The position numbers were made by a program, and so were the translations under genes. This document shows, one piece after another, positions 62,930 through 64,000 of a DNA stretch of 64,000 nucleotides. The notes beneath the pieces were generated by a model, which saw nothing but the letters and a program-made list of their open reading frames with translations, was not told the origin of the DNA and ran no database searches. The stretch spans positions 310,001-374,000 of the forward strand of contig NZ_JABBND010000002.1 in NCBI RefSeq assembly GCF_012933465.1, in the 5' to 3' direction. The DNA comes from Actinomycetospora sp. TBRC 11914 (GTDB taxonomy: Bacteria > Actinomycetota > Actinomycetes > Mycobacteriales > Pseudonocardiaceae). Position 1 is the first letter of the stretch, and each line of letters begins with the position of its first letter.

Positions 62930-63577
62930 GTGTTCACCGGGATCGTGGAAGAGGTCGGCGAGATCGTCGACGTCACCCCGCAGGAGGACGCCGCACGCCT
63001 GCGCATCCGCGGTCCGCTGGTGACCTCCGACGCCCGCCCCGGCGACTCGATCGCCGTCAACGGCGTCTGCCTCACGGTGGTCGACCCGTCCGACGGCAGC
63101 TTCGGCGTCGACGTCATGGGGGAGACGCTGCGGCGCTCCAGCCTCGCCGGCGCGTCACCCGGCACGACGGTGAACCTGGAGCGCGCCCTGTCCGCGTCCG
63201 CCCGGCTGGGCGGGCACATCGTGCAGGGCCACGTCGACGGGACCGCCACGCTCGCCGGGCTCGAGCCCTCGGAGCACTGGACGGCGGTGCGGTTCAGCAC
63301 GCCGCGGGAGCCCGACGGCGGCGTCGGGCTGGCCCGCTACATCGTGGAGAAGGGGTCGATCGCGGTCGACGGCGTGAGCCTCACCGTCACCGGGGTCGAC
63401 GACGACGGATTCTCGGTCGGGCTCATCCCGACCACGCTGGCGGAGACCACACTGGGGTCCCGGCAGGTCGGGGCGACGGTGAACCTCGAGGTGGACGTCC
63501 TGGCGAAGTACGTCGAGCGCCTCCTCAGCGCGAACGCCGCGGGAGCGGGAGCAGGCATGGAGGGGTCGGGAGCGTGA
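62930..63577 (+). CDS. ribE: Riboflavin synthase alpha chain
   Basis: 215 residues made of two lumazine-binding barrels: [11 protein letters not shown] and [16 protein letters not shown] in the first, [12 protein letters not shown] and [14 protein letters not shown] in the second. Converts two 6,7-dimethyl-8-ribityllumazines into riboflavin. GTG 62930 begins the canonical MFTGIVEE with AGGAG 4 nt upstream; the longer frame is unlikely. No FMN riboswitch recognised in the 112-nt gap before it. The stop overlaps the ribBA start. Confidence 0.95.
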   Translation: MFTGIVEEVGEIVDVTPQEDAARLRIRGPLVTSDARPGDSIAVNGVCLTVVDPSDGSFGVDVMGETLRRSSLAGASPGTTVNLERALSASARLGGHIVQGHVDGTATLAGLEPSEHWTAVRFSTPREPDGGVGLARYIVEKGSIAVDGVSLTVTGVDDDGFSVGLIPTTLAETTLGSRQVGATVNLEVDVLAKYVERLLSANAAGAGAGMEGSGA

Positions 63578-64000
63578 AGCACGTGGACGGCTTCGAGCAC
63601 ATCGAACGTGCGGTCGCGGACATCGCGGCGGGCAAGGCCGTCGTCGTCGTCGACGACGAGGACCGCGAGAACGAGGGCGACCTGGTCTTCGCCGCCGAGA
63701 AGGCGACGCCGGAGCTCGTCTCCTTCATGGTCCGGTACACGTCCGGATACATCTGTGTGCCGCTGACCGGCGAGTCCTGCGACCGGCTGGACCTGCCCCC
63801 GGCGCACTCGATCAACCAGGACCGCCACGGCACCGCCTACACGGTCTCGGTCGACGCCCGCGAGGGCATCGGCACCGGGATCTCGGGCACCGACCGGGCG
63901 CGCACCATCCGCGTGCTCTCGGACCCGGCCTCGACCGCCACCGACCTGTCGCGCCCCGGCCACGTCGTGCCCCTGCGGGCCCGCGAGGGTGGCGTGCTGC
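63574..64000 (+). CDS. ribBA: 3,4-dihydroxy-2-butanone 4-phosphate synthase, N-terminal part of RibBA (3' truncated)
   Basis: 142 codons to the window edge. [20 protein letters not shown] supplies the metal-binding acidic residues; later [42 protein letters not shown] and [12 protein letters not shown] follow the family closely, ending at the conserved [16 protein letters not shown]. Makes the four-carbon unit of riboflavin from ribulose 5-phosphate. Whether a GTP cyclohydrolase II domain follows, as in most actinomycetes, lies beyond the window. GTG overlaps the ribE stop. Confidence 0.93.
   Translation, partial: MKHVDGFEHIERAVADIAAGKAVVVVDDEDRENEGDLVFAAEKATPELVSFMVRYTSGYICVPLTGESCDRLDLPPAHSINQDRHGTAYTVSVDAREGIGTGISGTDRARTIRVLSDPASTATDLSRPGHVVPLRAREGGVL

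Overview
The window reads as chromosomal housekeeping DNA from a very GC-rich actinomycete. By eye it is well above 70% G+C, with GTG starts as common as ATG and many start codons preceded by a TANNNT box only 6-10 nt upstream, which is typical of leaderless transcripts. BldD with an intact c-di-GMP signature, mycobacterial-type integration host factor, a helicase-dead PriA, an Rv2578c-type radical SAM protein and a gene order resembling two Mycobacterium tuberculosis segments (about Rv2533c-Rv2582 and Rv1379-Rv1412) point to the order Mycobacteriales/Pseudonocardiales, most likely a Pseudonocardia-like organism. The genus cannot be settled from sequence reading alone.

Layout. 1-2.8 kb: glutamate synthase gltB (5' truncated) and gltD. 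2.8-5.8 kb: membrane-anchored cyclophilin, glyoxalase II-like hydrolase, hisS. 5.8-14.5 kb is more accessory: a six-helix membrane protein, a SurE lipoprotein, malic enzyme, an isolated eutBC pair, a protein made of 20-residue tandem repeats and an acyl-CoA dehydrogenase. 14.5-16.1 kb: an SOS-box-controlled radical SAM gene interrupted by a 159-residue mini-intein placed exactly at the third cysteine of its [4Fe-4S] motif. 16.2-25.9 kb: aspS, DUF389, a phosphotransferase-like protein, MFS exporter, Lrp/aminotransferase pair, rarA. 26-36.3 kb: DUF948/DUF6167-alaS-ruvX-mltG-aroE-prepilin peptidase-aroC-aroK-aroB. 36.3-41.5 kb: small accessory genes including an EamA/LysR divergent pair, then pepQ. 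41.6-43.3 kb: efp-nusB and convergent bldD. 43.6-52.1 kb: the pyrimidine operon pyrR-pyrB-pyrC-carA-carB-pyrF behind a PyrR-type translational control leader. 52.4-64 kb: mihF-gmk-rpoZ-coaBC, metK, priA, def-fmt-rsmB-rpe and ribE-ribBA (3' truncated).

Most genes form tightly packed operons with 1-8 nt overlaps. The unusual content sits on top of this ordinary backbone: the intein; three families of short dispersed repeats (a 29-nt repeat lying in or at the edge of rarA, nusB, pyrC twice and the def promoter; a 51-nt imperfect palindrome at 24.1 and 42.7 kb that supplies the nusB stop codon; a 63-nt pair at 56.6 kb); and the 60-nt-periodic repeat gene at 12 kb. No rRNA, tRNA, CRISPR array, insertion sequence or prophage was recognised.
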